In this document: positions 1 through 12,532 of the stretch, in pieces | How the letters are laid out: every line of letters begins with the position of its first letter | How positions within the stretch are numbered: the stretch's first letter is position 1 | Origin: Opisthocomus hoazin | Lineage: Eukaryota > Chordata > Aves > Opisthocomiformes > Opisthocomidae | Assembly: GCF_030867145.1 (NCBI RefSeq) | Contig: NC_134427.1 | Span: forward strand, 16,515,001-16,579,000 | DNA: 64,000 nt | Direction of reading: 5' to 3' | Position numbers and translations under genes: made by a program | The notes under the pieces: model-generated | Databases searched by the model: none | What the model saw: only the letters and a program-made list of their open reading frames with translations | Told to the model about the DNA's origin: nothing

Positions 1-1186
1 TCAGTTTGTGCCCCTTGTCCTGTCACTGGGCACCACTGGAAAGAGTCTGGCCCCATCCTCTTGACATCCACTGTTAAGATATTTATAGGCATTTCTAAGG
101 TCTCCTCTCAGCCTTCTCTTCTACAGGCTGAACAAGCCCAGCTCCCTTAGCCTTTCCTCATAGAAGAGATGCTCCAGTCCCCTCACCATCCTCGTAGCCC
201 TCCGCTGGACTCTCTCCAGTAGCTCCTCATCTTTCTTGAAGTGGGGAGCCCAGAACTGGACAGAGTACTCCAGATGGGGCCTCACCAGGGCAGTGTAGAG
301 GGGAAGGAGAACCTCCCTCGACCTGCTGGTCACACTCTTCTTCATGCACCCCAGAGACCATCGGCCTGCTTGGCAACCAGGGCACACTTCTGGCTCATGG
401 TCAACCTGTCGTCCACCAGCACTCCCTGGATCCCTCTCCACAGAGCTGCTCTCCAGCAGGTCTGCCCCAAGCCTGTACTGGTGCATGGGGTTGTTCCTCC
501 CCAGGTGCAGGACCCTGCACTTGCCCTTGTTGAACCTCATCAGGTTCCTCTCTGCCCAACTCTCTAGCCTGTCCAGGCCTCACTGGATGACAGCACAGCC
601 TTCTGGTGTATCCACCACTCCTCCCATTTTGGTGTCGTCAGCAAACTTGCTGAGGGTACACTCTAACTCTTCATCCAGGTCATTGATGAAGAAGCTGAAC
701 AAGACTGGGCCCAGTACTGACCCCTGAGGGACACCACTAGTTACCTGTCTCCAACTAGACTCTGCACCGCTGATGATAACCCTCTGAGTTCTGCCATTCA
801 GCCAGTTCTCAATCCACCTCACTGACCACTCATCCAGCCCACACTTCCTGAGCTTCCCTAGGAGGATGTTATGGGAGACAGTGTCGAAAGCCTTGCTGAA
901 GTTGAGGAGACAACACCCACTGCTCCGGTCGTGCCATTGTAGAAAGCTATCAGATTGGTCAATCATGATTTCTCCTTGGTGAATCCATGTTGACTACTCC
1001 TGATAACCTTCTTTTCCTCCACTTGCTTAATGATGACCTCCAGAATGAGCTGTCCATCATCTTTCCAGGGATGGAGGTAAGGCTGACCGGCCTGTAGTTC
1101 CCTGGGTCCTCCTTCTTGCCCCTTTTGAAGACTGGAGTGACACTGGCTTTTCTCCAGTTCTCAGGCACCTCTCTTAACATTTCTAG
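1..1186 (-). mobile_element. CR1 LINE fragment, 5'-truncated, 3' end beyond left edge
   Basis: The minus strand encodes the C-terminal half of a CR1 ORF2 polyprotein, which in intact copies is an endonuclease plus reverse transcriptase that copies CR1 RNA at its target. Three open blocks in different frames cover it. Block 959-1180 has the PENWRKASVTPVFKRG region. Block 580-966 holds the RT palm, with [10 protein letters not shown] (motif A), [14 protein letters not shown] (motif B) and KFADDTK (motif C, catalytic DD kept). Block 121-540 has the thumb region and C-terminal part ending in LRELGLFSL, and coding similarity continues to position 1. The frame changes between blocks are indels, so the copy cannot make a full protein. 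Motif A reads LNFSKAFD where CR1 elements normally have LDFSKAFD, so the first catalytic aspartate is lost (codon at 901-903). Similarity ends near 1186, which is typical 5' truncation. Confidence 0.95.
580..966 (-). pseudogene. CR1 reverse transcriptase palm domain (decayed)
   Basis: This is the best preserved open block of the CR1 copy at 1-1186, at 128 codons. In order it shows the motif A region around [14 protein letters not shown], a spacer with GRTQRVII, motif [21 protein letters not shown], and motif [10 protein letters not shown]. Motif B and the FADD box are intact. The asparagine at motif A in place of aspartate would abolish metal binding in this enzyme family. The methionine opening the block is not a real start: the parent protein runs on upstream in another frame (959-1180). 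Confidence 0.9.
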
Positions 1187-4127
1187 TTAGGATCTTAAAG
1201 AAAACAAAGCAAAGACACCTTGATATATTTGTTTTTTCATTTTAAAAGGCCCCATTTTGGGAAGGGGAAAACAAAGTATTATCCAGTTAAAGGCACAGAG
1301 CTGTAAGATTTCTCAGTCACGACAGTCTGTCTACTAGAGATTCAGATATTAGTAATAAACTCTTACTTGCTGTAGCTGTATGTAGAACAGATATCCAAAC
1401 AGCTGATGATGCCCATTGCAAAAGTGGAAGATTATAGATTTTTAACTAAGAAAATGACATTTCTTTCATGCTTTTCTTATTTTCCTCTATCCCTAAAGAT
1501 CCTACCTTTGTGATTTACTGCAGTTTGGAACAATTTAATTGTGTTCATTTATTTTATTCAGATACAGCTGTGGCTTCCCTTTTGGTAAAGGAGTCTAGCT
1601 TAAATATTTAAGTATCAGCTCAATATTTTATTTTTTTTAATTATACATGAGCTCATTTTAAACGAGTATAATAGCTAAAAATTTGAGTATTTAAGAAAGT
1701 TCAATATTTAAACCCTGTCAGGTGAGGTCACTAAAAAAACCCCAAACCTCCAGCAGATTATTTCCTTTCTTGTTCTTTTCTATGCATCTCGCTTCCTCCC
1801 CACAGCAAACAGAATGTCTAAATGCTGCCAGCTGTCTCCCAGATAGGCCTGTCTAGCTGCAGTGCCGCCTTCTGTCTAGAGGAGAGTAAACCAAGGCTGA
1901 GACTCCCGTAACAAGGTGCATGGACTACCCGTGCTTCACAGCTTACTTGCTGGTAGCCTCCCGAGACCTGACTGAGTGCAGGAGCCCAACTCCTCACTTC
2001 CCGCTGATCCAAACCAAACAGATGGAGAGCAGCCGTGAACCCATGAGCAGACACAACCATATGCAAAAGAGACTGTACATTCCTTCACTGATGACAGCTT
2101 GGAACAATGGTGATTCCAACTTTTTTTGTTTGTTGGAGCTGTGAATAACTCACCATCTTCTGGGGAAAGCAAGAGATCAGTGCACGCTGATTAGTGTTGC
2201 CAAGCTCCCATTTCCTCTATGCCTGCACATCATTTGCAAGAAGTAAAAGCTGAAAGCCTCTTTTGCATCATTCATATCTCAGAAACTGCGAGGGCTCGTA
2301 TCCATTCATTCTACATCATGGCCAGAAGTCTGATCTTCAGGCAAATGCAATTGCAAACATAAAGCAAATGGCAACTGTGAGTGCTCATCCTGCAGCTCCC
2401 CTAGGGGCTCACTCCAGCAGGAGCAACAGACATTTAAGAGTTAAGCTCCTCTAGGATATTCCACTACAGGCACAAATCCATGAGGCACCTCTGACGTACA
2501 AACACCTCCACTTCCATGTATGTCACGGTTTTCATAGTCAAAGTGATCCGGCAACAGTACAGGAAGATTGAGCTTCACAGAAGGGAGCAGAGGGAAATCC
2601 TAGGCTAGAGTAGTGACAGCTAGTAGGAAACTGAAGGTCTCCTGAAACATCTATAGCAGGCCACAGTAAGTTGTTGCATGATATTTAAAAGGCATGACAT
2701 ACCAAGCCAATAGGTTTTAAACTAACGTGCTAAAGCACTACATCTCAACCGCTGCAACATCAGTGAGAAAATGGAAGACAATTTAGCTACGCCCATACAC
2801 AGCAAGGCACGAGGCTAAGTGAAGCCCCCTCTCTCCCGGGCCACTGGTGACAAAGTTGGATGCAGGTGGAGGGTGACGGGGTGGGTGGGGGATCAGAGAC
2901 ACACTTGCTCCTCTGGCATATGACTGCCTTTTGGGTGGTCCCATGCCAAAGAGGAGGATAAGGAAGGCCACAATCCCAGAACACAACCATCTGACACACC
3001 ACAGAGGAGAAGACACAAAACTCTGGCTCTGTAGCTTGGAGGACACAGCGGTGCCAGACCTGAGCCAATTAAGTCCCGTTAATCTGCAGAAAGACTACTA
3101 CCAGCTCTGCAGCCAGCAGCCTTGGGAATGTCGGCCCATGCTCCTCCACACAAGGTTGGCATGCCCTCTGGAGCTCTAGCATGCTGAGACAGGGTATTTC
3201 AGCTAAGCAAATAAATACAGCAACAACAAATGGCATCAATTATTCACTAATGGAATTATGTCTAGAAAGTCAAACAGAATCTATAATCTGAAAAATCTTT
3301 TGCTTAAAAAATGCAATGATTTTTTAATTGGTTTCATATTCCCTACTATGATTATTCAAAGCACTATATACGAAGGACTTGGGAAAAGAAGTCACTTAAT
3401 CAGCTTAAAAGGAAATCACCTACCAGCTGGGAACCTAGCAGCTCCCACATACTCAATTTATTTGTATAACCTCCACCTGTAAAATACCCTTTCTAGGGTA
3501 TTGCTAAGGCTGCAGTCCCAGCACTAGCTGTTTGCACAGTTTTACCTCTTAAGGCAGGCAAAAAGGATGACCTGCAGCTTTCAAAAAAGCTTCTTAAGAA
3601 ATGCTTGTGAAACTTCAGTCAACATTACATTCACACAGATGCTTGAGGCAAACTGTTCTGTTCCCACCACAAACAGCAATCATTACTCTGTAGACATGAC
3701 AGATTTCTTCTGGAGCATCTGGAAGCTGCTGCCTGTAACGAAGAATCTGACTAGCATAATTAAATTAGCTCACCCATTTTAATTATTTTGGCACCACACC
3801 TTAAGTGAGACACAGCCAAACAAATTTGTCTTGCTACAAGTTTCTGTGCCATTTTTGCAGCATTGCAAGGTACTCTAAAACCTATCTGCAGCCCTCACAT
3901 GAACTCTCGCTTGTCTTCTCCAAATGGAAATAAGGACACCTGAGTCTATAACAAAGGGCAAGTAAAGGACATGAGACAAATCTTTCAGTTCCATTTTTCC
4001 TTTCTCCTTCCATGAGGGCTCTTTCTTCACCACTCTAATTCTATGCTAGCAACTAGAGCACCACTTCATCACCTTCTGTTTGATATCTTAGATCTTCCAC
4101 TCCTGACCTCTCTTCAGTGACACTCAC
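1187..4127. other. Non-repeat DNA, only weak exon candidates
   Basis: No gene can be firmly supported here. Three short minus-strand stretches have an acceptor, an open frame and a donor: 1367-1402 (12 codons, phase 0 in and out), 1947-2003 (19 codons, phase 0 in and out, after a long pyrimidine tract) and 3424-3476 (phase 1 in, phase 0 out). Their phases would chain in the order 3424, 1947, 1367 as a continuation of gene 1. Exons this short are often open by chance, so I do not call them separately. The rest is AT-rich unique-looking sequence with short T and A runs. Confidence 0.3.
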
Positions 4128-4241
4128 CTGTTGTCCAGCCCCTGTGTACTGTCTGCATGTGCTGTCTGGAGTTCTCATCCTCAACCTTGTCCCCTTGGGT
4201 TTCCATTCCGTGGCTTCTACACAGTATTTTCCCACCAGCCT
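4128..4241 (-). CDS. Candidate internal exon of gene 1 (unrecognised)
   Basis: On the minus strand an acceptor ending CTTCAG at 4242-4247 precedes a 114-base stretch that ends in a consensus donor, CAACAG|GTGAGTG, with the last exon base at 4128. Two frames are open. With phase 1 in and out it is a charged segment containing GDKVEDENSRQHMQTVHRG. With phase 0 in and out it contains EATEWKPKGTRLRMRTPD. The first fits the downstream candidate at 3424-3476. I do not recognise the protein. The strong donor is the main support. The link to exons upstream is not phase-proven, so membership in gene 1 is an inference from strand and order. Confidence 0.27.
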
Positions 4242-5891
4242 CTGAAGATGCCTTCCCAGTTAAACTCCTGTTCTTTTTAAGGCAACTTCAGTTTCACTAA
4301 TAACGCCCTTCTGGACATTCTGCCCCCCTTTTGACTGCCTTGGTTTTAGTGATGCCTTTGCATTACCTGAAGACAACACCGCACCTTCTTGTTGCTCCAC
4401 CTCCAGTCCTCTTCAGCTCAGCTCTCTCTAGATCCTCCTCCATGAACAAGATATATTCTATTACGTGATATTACACACATGCTAGTCAATTTCATAATTG
4501 CACTTGCACTTAACACTAATCACAATTCTGGCCATTCATGCAATAATTCTATGTATTGCTTGGGAAAATGCTAGTCTACATAAGTCAGCAAGCGACCGAT
4601 GCTCTGATTTTGCTGGTTTATTGCCCTAGTAGCCCAAATCTGTCTTTATCATCAGTGTCAGCACTTTTCGTGCACTGCTTCACACAGCTCTACATAACTG
4701 TCCGCACAATTTCCCTTCCCCTTTTAAGGATGCTCACCAGCTTAGACATTCCCATACCAACAGCCAGCAAGACCCAAGACTATCCAGGACACTGCTGCAG
4801 AGATCCTGCCCACAGGGTGTCATTTGGGCACCCCATCCACTCCCCACCCCCCCCACTCACCTCCAGCTCTCATCTGCAGCTATAACAGTCTTCCTGCTTT
4901 CAGACATCCTGCTGTTTGCACTGCAGCTGCCCACAACCATTAAATTACCTTCCCCTTCCCACTCTCCTTTATCAAGACACAGTGAAAAAAAAAAAAAGAC
5001 CCTGAACTACAGCACCAGCATGCTACAGCTACTGTCACGCCATCGAGCAACACGTTCTCATTATTTCTCCATGCATTTGCCTAGCTGCATCCATCCATCT
5101 CTCATCTTCAACTTAAACAACAATACAAATAGTTAAAGTTCAGAAGCCTCTGGAGCATCCTTCCCTTCACAACATATAACCTCTAGTGGAGCCCCAAGCA
5201 GTCCTTGGGGACAAGGACAACATATAACCTTTAGTGGAGCCCCAACAGTCCTTCAGATCTAAAGACCCCTTTCAGAAAGGGAGTTAGATTATCAATTTTG
5301 CTCCAAGTGCTGAAATCACAAAACCAGAAAGTGTATTTCACACACAATGCAGTGGAAAAAGAAATCTATAGTTTGCTCCACATAGCAACCTAAAAATCAG
5401 CATGTATGACAGAATGAATACTGAAGGTGCAAACCAACTACATGATCATGTGCTTCCAAAGAAACTATAATTTTACCTCACATGCATTTTTCCCCTTCAT
5501 CTTATACTCAACATATACCGCCTCAATCAAACGAAAAAAAAAGAGAACCAGCTATTCACTAGTGGGTTACATTTAGAAATAGGCAGTCTAACATGGTAAA
5601 GCATTTTTCCCACCAGTGCTCAACCTGAATTGATACTGTCAACAGCTGTCAATAAAACAAGACATTCTGAAGAGTCAAAGAAAGCAAATTAAAAAAAAAA
5701 AAAAACACTAAAATATAATTAGAGGTAAACTACCAACTAAATGATGCTATAATCACAGGCATGTTACTTCTACTGATGTGTACTTATAAAGGAAAAGCAA
5801 AGGCCCTTCCTTGCAGCCAGGTGGTGTTGCCCGGCACCAGTGGATCAAGGCTGCTCAATTATACAGATTATGGATCTCACAGGGGTTCCCA
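4242..5891. other. Intronic or intergenic DNA with a small direct duplication
   Basis: I see no coding support. It contains a C run at 4847-4854, A runs at 4985-4997 and 5691-5705, and a 36-37 base direct duplication at 5170-5253. A minus-strand AATAAA occurs near 4613-4619, about 1.27 kb past the possible stop at 5892, but nothing else marks it as a used poly(A) signal. Confidence 0.4.
5170..5253. repeat. Two-copy direct repeat, 48-base period
   Basis: Copy 1 is 5170-5206 and copy 2 is 5218-5253. Both begin CAACATATAACCT and end CAGTCCTT. They differ by one C/T substitution and a one-base deletion in copy 2. An 11-base spacer separates them. The near identity points to a fairly recent local duplication. 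No known element is recognised. Confidence 0.9.
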
Positions 5892-6033
5892 TCAAGGCCA
5901 GTAATAGCAGTTTCGAAAACCAGGAACACCATCACCCTTAGCAGAGTTTACTTCAAGCTCCACTGTAGCCACATCCTGATATCCATGACTGCTCTCACAG
6001 GGCAAACAGGGCTCAGGGCACAACAACAAAAGG
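5892..6033 (-). CDS. Candidate exon of gene 1, possibly 3'-terminal (unrecognised)
   Basis: A minus-strand open stretch of 46 codons ends in TGA at 5892-5894. It contains ESSHGYQDVATVELEV and a cysteine-rich start (CPEPCLPC). The acceptor CTACAG at 6034-6039 has a poor pyrimidine tract. Entering in phase 2 (one base completes the codon) matches the phase left by the exon at 7221-7321. Either this is the terminal coding exon or it is spliced earlier, for example at GAA|GTAAAC inside it. I do not recognise the protein. The moderate length and phase match are the only support. Confidence 0.3.
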
Positions 6034-7220
6034 CTGTAGATTATTTTGATTTTAGCAACACATATTTACATTTTCCAGCCCAGCAGAAAGAATTCAGCCT
6101 AGCATCTGGTGGTTCCCAGAGTAGCACTTCCTAGTCTAGGATGTGACATTTAATTCTTTATAATAGATGGACCAATAACTTTTCTCCTCCGTTCTCAAGA
6201 AACACAGAAATTAAAACTGGCCACACCAACTAAAGTTAGTAATTTCTGTTTATACCTGTGTTGCTAAAAGTGTTGACTGAAGACACTGAGGACAGTAAGA
6301 TCAATGGAAGCCCTCACACTTCTATGTCTAGCACACAACTCATTGGAAAAAATGAGTAAGTTAACATGCAAGTTTAAAAGTGCAACATTTATCCTGCACC
6401 AGTTACCTGCCCACACACACATGGCTCTAGCAGACTAACAAGACCATGCAACACTGCAGCTAAACTACTTGTCTGCCCAAAGTCCTTCCAAACTCACAGC
6501 TTACTTGCAAATGGCAAACAGTCTCATGAAGTCATTGCCTTTGAGGGGGAAGAACTGCATGGAGTAGAAGTCACTTTAGGCTCTAATGTACATGAAACAT
6601 TATCCAGATCAACGGTCTATCCTGGAAGGAGATACTCTAATGTTTCTTTGAAATGTACTGTTACTACTAGTGGGTTTCAAAAGCAAATGTAAACATAAGC
6701 AACTCCCACTCCCTCCCACTGCCAGAACAATCAGAGATTATCTACCCAGGAAAGCTCTTCCCAGTTAACCCTATATATGATCACACATATGGCTGGCATG
6801 ACTTTTTGGAAGATGCCCTCCCAATGCACAAAAGATCATCCAGGCTTAAATCACTACAAACCACATCCACAGTTAAGCAAATCCCTTAGCATGAGTAAAA
6901 AATTGGATGTTAAAACAATGTCAAAGCCATTACTACCTTTGTGGATTTTCAATCAGATCAACCTTTTCTTTTTTTCTTTTTTTTATATAAAAGAAAACAT
7001 AGGAACACTTTTAAATAGCTTAAAGTCACATCAACAGAACATTATAGTGAGAAAATTCATCCTGTAACATCTGGCAAGCAAACCATATTGGTTATGAGGG
7101 TTTTTTTTCCAGAAGAGAACAAGAAGTATATATGCAAAACAAAAAGTAGGCATCTGAAATGCTTGATTGCAAGAGCACTATGTCCAGATTCAAAAGTAAA
7201 AATATTTTTCTGTGACTTAC

Positions 7221-7321
7221 CAGAATTTCTCTTTGACACCAGCTTCAAATTCATGCTGACTACAGTACAGATCACAAGAACCAAGAGAACAAGAGGCTTC
7301 ATCTTTCAGTTTCTGTGACAG
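7221..7321 (-). CDS. Candidate internal exon of gene 1 (unrecognised)
   Basis: The minus strand shows acceptor GCATTTCAG, a 101-base open exon and a consensus donor, TTCTG|GTAAGTCAC, with the last exon base at 7221. It enters in phase 0 and leaves in phase 2. The segment reads LSQKLKDEASCSLGSCDLYC followed by SQHEFEAGVKEKF. It is charged and has four cysteines, with no signal peptide and no membrane segment. Phase 0 entry fits the exon at 10714-10842, which ends in phase 0. Another frame here begins MKPLVLLVLV and mimics a signal peptide, but that frame runs across the donor and I treat it as a shadow. No family is recognised. Confidence 0.4.
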
Positions 7322-10300
7322 CTGAAATGCAAACATAGTATGAAGTCTGAATCACAGCTCTTCACTACAACAAAGCAGCAGCTACAGTTAACATTTCTCA
7401 AAGAACCATTACAGGGCAATGGCTTAATCTAGTGACTTCTGGGTTTATTTTTATGCAGAGGTAGGAAAACATAATGGTTCAAAGTAACTGTCTATGAATA
7501 ATTTATCTCCAACTATCACACAAAAGGGTTTGGGTTTTTTTAAATGACACTTTGAAAATATTATTTTGCTTAAAAACACCATAAGACTTAACCGTTTATT
7601 TGAAATAATATGGGTCTAATCTGGCCAATTTTTGTATGTTATTTAAAGGGGCGACTCTGATGGTCATGATTACTTTTGTCTCATACAAACAGGCCCCATG
7701 CTTAAAAAAAAAAAAACTTTGCATCATTCACGAAAAGATAGAGTAGGTTATTCATGCAATTTCTCTTAGCAACCTTATTTTCCCACTGGTGACCTTGTAA
7801 AAGCTTCTACACTCTATTCCAGAGATTTCTCCTACAAAATGAGGTAAAGACAGGTGAACAAAATTCAGAAATCAATGAATGCAGGTCTCAGGATTCTTAT
7901 TAAAAAGATAAAATTTGTCTCTCCTGTGAACTTTACTACCTACTTTATACTACATACGTTAAAACAAAAGAAAAAAAAAAACCTAGTTTAAACTTGTATT
8001 TTTAATTTTATATAATTACCGGAACTAATTCTGTCTCAAATTACCAGTACAAGGTCATTCAAGAAAACACAGCAAGAGCAAACTGAGGCCTCTTATCCGT
8101 ACTCAAAAACAGGTAGAACAAATCAGAGCTCAGCAAAGCCCATCTCCCTCTATCTCTCTTTCTCTAAATTAAAGAGGGAGGGATGCTTAACTATAAGCTA
8201 GAGTCCTCAAATATATGCTTAGCTTGAAGTCACAGCCCTTTAAGTGGCTTGATATATTTAGGCTCCAGGAATTCATCTCCTTATCAGATACAGACTTTAG
8301 ATCAGGACCCTTATTCTCAGATATAGAGGGCAGTCATCTAAATCAGTATTAAATTATTATAATTATTATAAAAAATCCAGCAAATATTTTATAGCAGTTC
8401 TTTTAAACAGAAACCAACAAAACTACCTGCATTAGTAGTCAAAACGAAGGCCAACAGAACAGAATCATTCCTTAAACGCTGTACCACACCTGCCTGCCCT
8501 GCTCAGAGGCACCCTCAACTTCGGGACCAGCCCCTGCAGCTCTGAACATCTGCTCAACACAACAACCAGCAAGAGGGTACATTGTCCTGCAGTTTGCTGA
8601 AAATTATTCAGTTTAATTTGAGTTTATTACATCAAATATTCTTCCCTTGTAATTTCACTACCAGCCTATTGTTGTGTGAAGAAAATGTAAGGAACCATGT
8701 ATAATCTTTTACACGATGGCAATTATGCTGCTATTCAATTATTCCAAAATTACCCCTTACAACTGAAGATTTCCCCCCCTCTCACCTTACCATACTGCAA
8801 GCTATAAATAGGCAGCGGATTTTTTCCCCCACCCAATTCTATGTTCCCGTGGGCAATTTATGCCTACTGATTCCCCATAGTAACAATGCTAAAGGAGTTT
8901 TCAACAAGTAACGTGCGCTAAAGGCTGTCTGGCAGTGGTTAATGGCAGAACTAGTATTCATTCTTCTTTAACCTCTCCTTGGAGTACCAAAATCCTAAAA
9001 CAAGCAAGGCCATCTTGACAAAAGAGCTTAAAAAAAAGTAATTGAACTAAATCTTTTGACAGATAATTGCAATGATGATGTTATGCTAGAATGATTTTGA
9101 AGTGTAGCTTTGCAAATTACTTTCTCCACTTTGCTCCCTTCAGCTATTACAGCTGAAGTATGCAACTCCTAGGTCTTTTTTAATGTGGGTCCCTCCATCC
9201 CCACCCCAAACAAGCTATGCTGCATTAAATACATTGAAAAATTCAAAGCAAGTTCTGCCAGCCGACATTCATGCTAGAGATAGGGAAAAATTCTTGGTTC
9301 TGTCAGTGTTGATAGGAGTTTTGCTTTTTGAAGCCCTGGCCTCACCAATGCAGTCAGCCTCTGTACCTACAAAAATCAGGAAAATACAGCAGAAAAAGGG
9401 CAAGAAACTACTCCACCACTCAGTCATTCCCAGCCTAGCCCAGAGCCTCAGCTTGTCACATCTGACACAACCTCACTGAAGCTGGCATGAAAACACACGT
9501 CAGAGTTTGAGGTGCTATCTTCACCGTCCTAGACATCCAACCTGAGGAGGGTAGCATCGGTCACACCAGTGTGACCAGTGGGTCAGCTGGTTACTGTCCT
9601 GAGACAGCAGACAGGTATAGACAAGGCTGTTCAAACTGCTATATCATAGATGATTTTTTTTAAACATACAATTTGACAAAGAACGCAAGGTACAGCAGAA
9701 GATATACTTCTCCCAGAAGAATGTCAAGCAGCCAAAAGAGAGAAGGTTGTATGCGTCTAGGACAAAGTCGCTAAATCTGCTCAGGACAAGATTTCTGGGG
9801 CTGAGCCTGCTAAGATCTCCATCGTGTCTCCCAATGGGACCAGTCTCACAACTCCCTTATCTAGGCCATCCGCTCACCTGTCAGGCAGCAGGATGGATGG
9901 ACTAGAGACTCAAGAAATCCTGTGCTAGACCTGATAGCACTTCTGGAAATAAATGAGTGGGAGAGGGTCTATGATCTGATGAAGAACACAAACTATGCTA
10001 GCTTGCAGAGATATGAGATGGGATAGACCAGTCAACATTCAATACCATTTTTCTATAATGGAAGCATTTTCCTCCTAGCAGCGTTGATTTTGTTATTTGA
10101 CAAACTCTCCCCTCACAGGCGCTGAGCACCATTTCCCTAAGGAGCTGCTTACTCTGATGCTGCCAGCTCCAAGCAGCTGAAAGTAGAGGCTCACAGCTGT
10201 AACAAGCACACAGTACTCTACTGGATACACCACACAAGAGGGGAACCAAGTTTAGGACCATTCCCAGAAGAGTTAAAAAGACATCTTAGTTCGTAAGGAT

Positions 10301-10713
10301 ATAGAAATACCAATTATAGTTAATTTGCCCAAGATCACTGAGAGGAGAGAAGAGACACAGAATAAAATGCTTGTTGAGAAGGCTGAAAGAATCGCTAAAC
10401 AAGTTAATCCAGCCCCTGTTGTGACCTGCCAGGTTGCATTTGTATCGAGGTAAGTAAAGGGAGGTTGCTACCATCAGAGGGAGAAATGTTGGAGAAGCAA
10501 GGTGCAACAACTTGATTCTCAATCCTTCCAGTGCTAACGAGGCCACCCCTTCTCTCCTCCCAATGTTTGATGGTACAGACCACAGACTTCAGACAGCTTT
10601 CCCAGTCTCCTGTAAGCACCCAGCAACTACAAGCGGACCAGTCTGCGATGCAGCACAGATTCTGTTCTTCTAACAGAAACCCTGACTCCCACATGCTGCG
10701 TCATGCCCTTCAC
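7322..10713. other. Presumed intron, no supported gene
   Basis: This is AT-rich sequence with scattered A and T runs and no recognised transposon. Short open frames on both strands lack paired splice sites. One possible extra minus-strand exon begins after CTTACAG near 10610 and reads RLGKLSEVCGLYHQTLGG before a stop, but no donor is visible, so it is not called. Confidence 0.4.
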
Positions 10714-10842
10714 CTGTGTTGACAAACTTAGTTCTTTCTTCTGCGTCCTCAGAAAACAGAGCTTGGCAAATTGTGTCCCATTTTCTTCATGTATTGCTTG
10801 CTGTCCTTCCAGCACCTGCTTCAGCTCGCATAGCTTCCCAGA
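10714..10842 (-). CDS. Candidate coiled-coil exon of gene 1 (unrecognised)
   Basis: The minus strand has acceptor ATTCTTTTAAG, then exactly 43 open codons (phase 0 in and out), then donor CAACACAG|GTGAAGG. The segment starts SGKLCELKQVLEGQQAIHEE and continues NGTQFAKLCFLRTQKKELSL. It is rich in Q, E, K and L with a heptad-like spacing, so a helical or coiled-coil segment of an intracellular protein is likely. Its phase fits the next candidate exon at 7221-7321. The upstream link is unresolved because the exons at 14197 and 12364 do not lead into phase 0. No family assignment is possible from this segment. Confidence 0.42.
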
Positions 10843-12363
10843 CTTAAAAGAATTTCAAGCGACAAGGTTAGAAGAACACACTTAGAAACAAGAAGGAAAC
10901 TGGAGCATCAATATTCTGCACAAAATCCAGCACTGAGATTCCCAAGGTTCTGCTTTAAATATAATTTAGTTTTTCTCTAATTTCTACCATGAGCTTTGTT
11001 TATACAGTGCTCCTTTTCAAGGGAAAGCAAGAAAAGAAATGTGGTGCATGCATGCACTCAGGCACACGTCTGCGCACAGACTGAATTTGCTGACACACCA
11101 TGAGGCTCTGTAGGTTCTGGTTTCTCCACAGAAGCTGTGATGCAGAAGGTGCTCATTAAAAACAGCAGCCCTCCTCTTTAGTGGTTTCCAGTTGTCAGGT
11201 TTTGTTGCTCAGAAATCTAACAGAAATAAATTATGGTTTTCACCCCACACACAAAGGATGAAGTGGCAACAGTAATTCTTTTGTTGTCTTTACAGTACAC
11301 TAGATGGTGACTTCTGTTCATTTCTTTTCAGACCATTTCCGCACTCCACTTTTTAAGGCTTTGAATTTTAACATGAACTCTCTCCCAGGTCTTCTCTTCT
11401 TTTGCTAATGCGCCACACTTTAAGCTGTTTATTACTGAAAGATTTTCAGTCTATATAGGATGCTGGATGGAGGCAATCCACAAGTCCCTTTTTGTTGATA
11501 CCTCAAACACACACAAAAAATATTTAAGATCACAGACACATGCTAGTCCAAATAACGTATCTTCAGCTCAATGAGCATCAAAGAACATTTCGCCTAATTC
11601 ACTGTGCATCTTCGCTATCATAACCAGCGACTTAAGTTGTCTAAAGACACAATGAATATTAATTCTACAAAGCAGTGTGCATTCAGCATTTGTCTTGCTG
11701 GATTTGAGCCTCCATTGGGCTCAGGTCCTTAACTAAATTCACATCTGGCTAATTCTCCTTGTTCAGATGAAATTCTATGCGAAATTTAAAACTGAGGTAA
11801 GCACAGAGGGAACCTGGCAGTGCTTGTGTTGTGCGAACTGAAAGCAACCAGCAATGATGAGACCACATCTATAATGTCTGGGATTATTTCTGGTTCAACA
11901 GCGTACCAGCAGCATGACACGAATACAACAAGGAAAGTGTTGTCCTAAGGAAGCAAAGGGTACTACGACTAAATACACAGAGCACCTAACAAGGTCACAA
12001 CACCAATCTATAATGATTCCTCCAAGGGCTGCGTGTATGGATGCAAAAGAAAAGGAACAAACTGTAAAACTCGAAGATCTTTTGTGATGTGATGGGGGTA
12101 AACTCAGAATCTTACCAATTATTTCAGAAGAAACAAACAGCAACACCCCTTAGGTGTTAACACTGAGGTTTTGCTTGAAAGATCGTAATGCTTCCATGAA
12201 AAAGTTAAATATCTTCCAAATGGCAACCAGAGTAGATACCAAGAGCAGCATCTTAAAGCTTCAAAAGACACCTTACAGTATAACATCATCACAAAAAACA
12301 GGCTTCAGTGGCAGTCACAAAAGAAAAACACCATGGATGGTTTCCACACAATAACTTCTCCCA
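10843..12363. other. Presumed intron or 3'-UTR of gene 1
   Basis: No exon is supported. If gene 1 has a short form ending at 12364, this would hold its 3'-UTR. A minus-strand AATAAA lies at 11428-11433, about 0.93 kb beyond that stop. Confidence 0.35.
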
Positions 12364-12532
12364 TTAACATTTCTGGCTGCAAAGAGTAGAGGTGATTTTA
12401 GTCAAGTTAAAGTGGCAATCAGACTCAACACTGCGAGCAAACCGCAGTTGAGAGAAAACCCTGTGAGCATTATGACGAGAACCTTTTCCTGCAAGAACTT
12501 TCTGATCCAACAGCTCCCTAAAATAGTGCCCA
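12364..12532 (-). CDS. Candidate 3'-terminal coding exon of a short gene 1 form
   Basis: A long pyrimidine tract on the minus strand leads to acceptor GCCATAAG, then 55 open codons to TAA at 12364-12366. The segment includes GHYFRELLDQKVLAGK and RFARSVESDCHFNLTKI. Entry with one base completing a codon matches the phase left by the exon at 14197-14230. Joining 15408-15750, 14197-14230 and this exon gives an exact frame of 182 codons including the stop, so a 181-residue product. No good donor lies before the stop. It competes with the open segment at 13741-13933, which enters in the same phase. No family is recognised. Confidence 0.42.

Noticed and set aside
1367-3476. Three short phase-compatible minus-strand exon-like segments (1367-1402, 1947-2003, 3424-3476)
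   Set aside because: At 12 to 19 codons each, open frames between AG and GT are common by chance. They are noted in the region entry but not called.
7057-7302. Minus-strand frame starting MKPLVLLVLV that resembles a secreted peptide
   Set aside because: It runs across a consensus donor at 7220 and overlaps, in another frame, the exon 7221-7321, which has both splice sites and matching phase.
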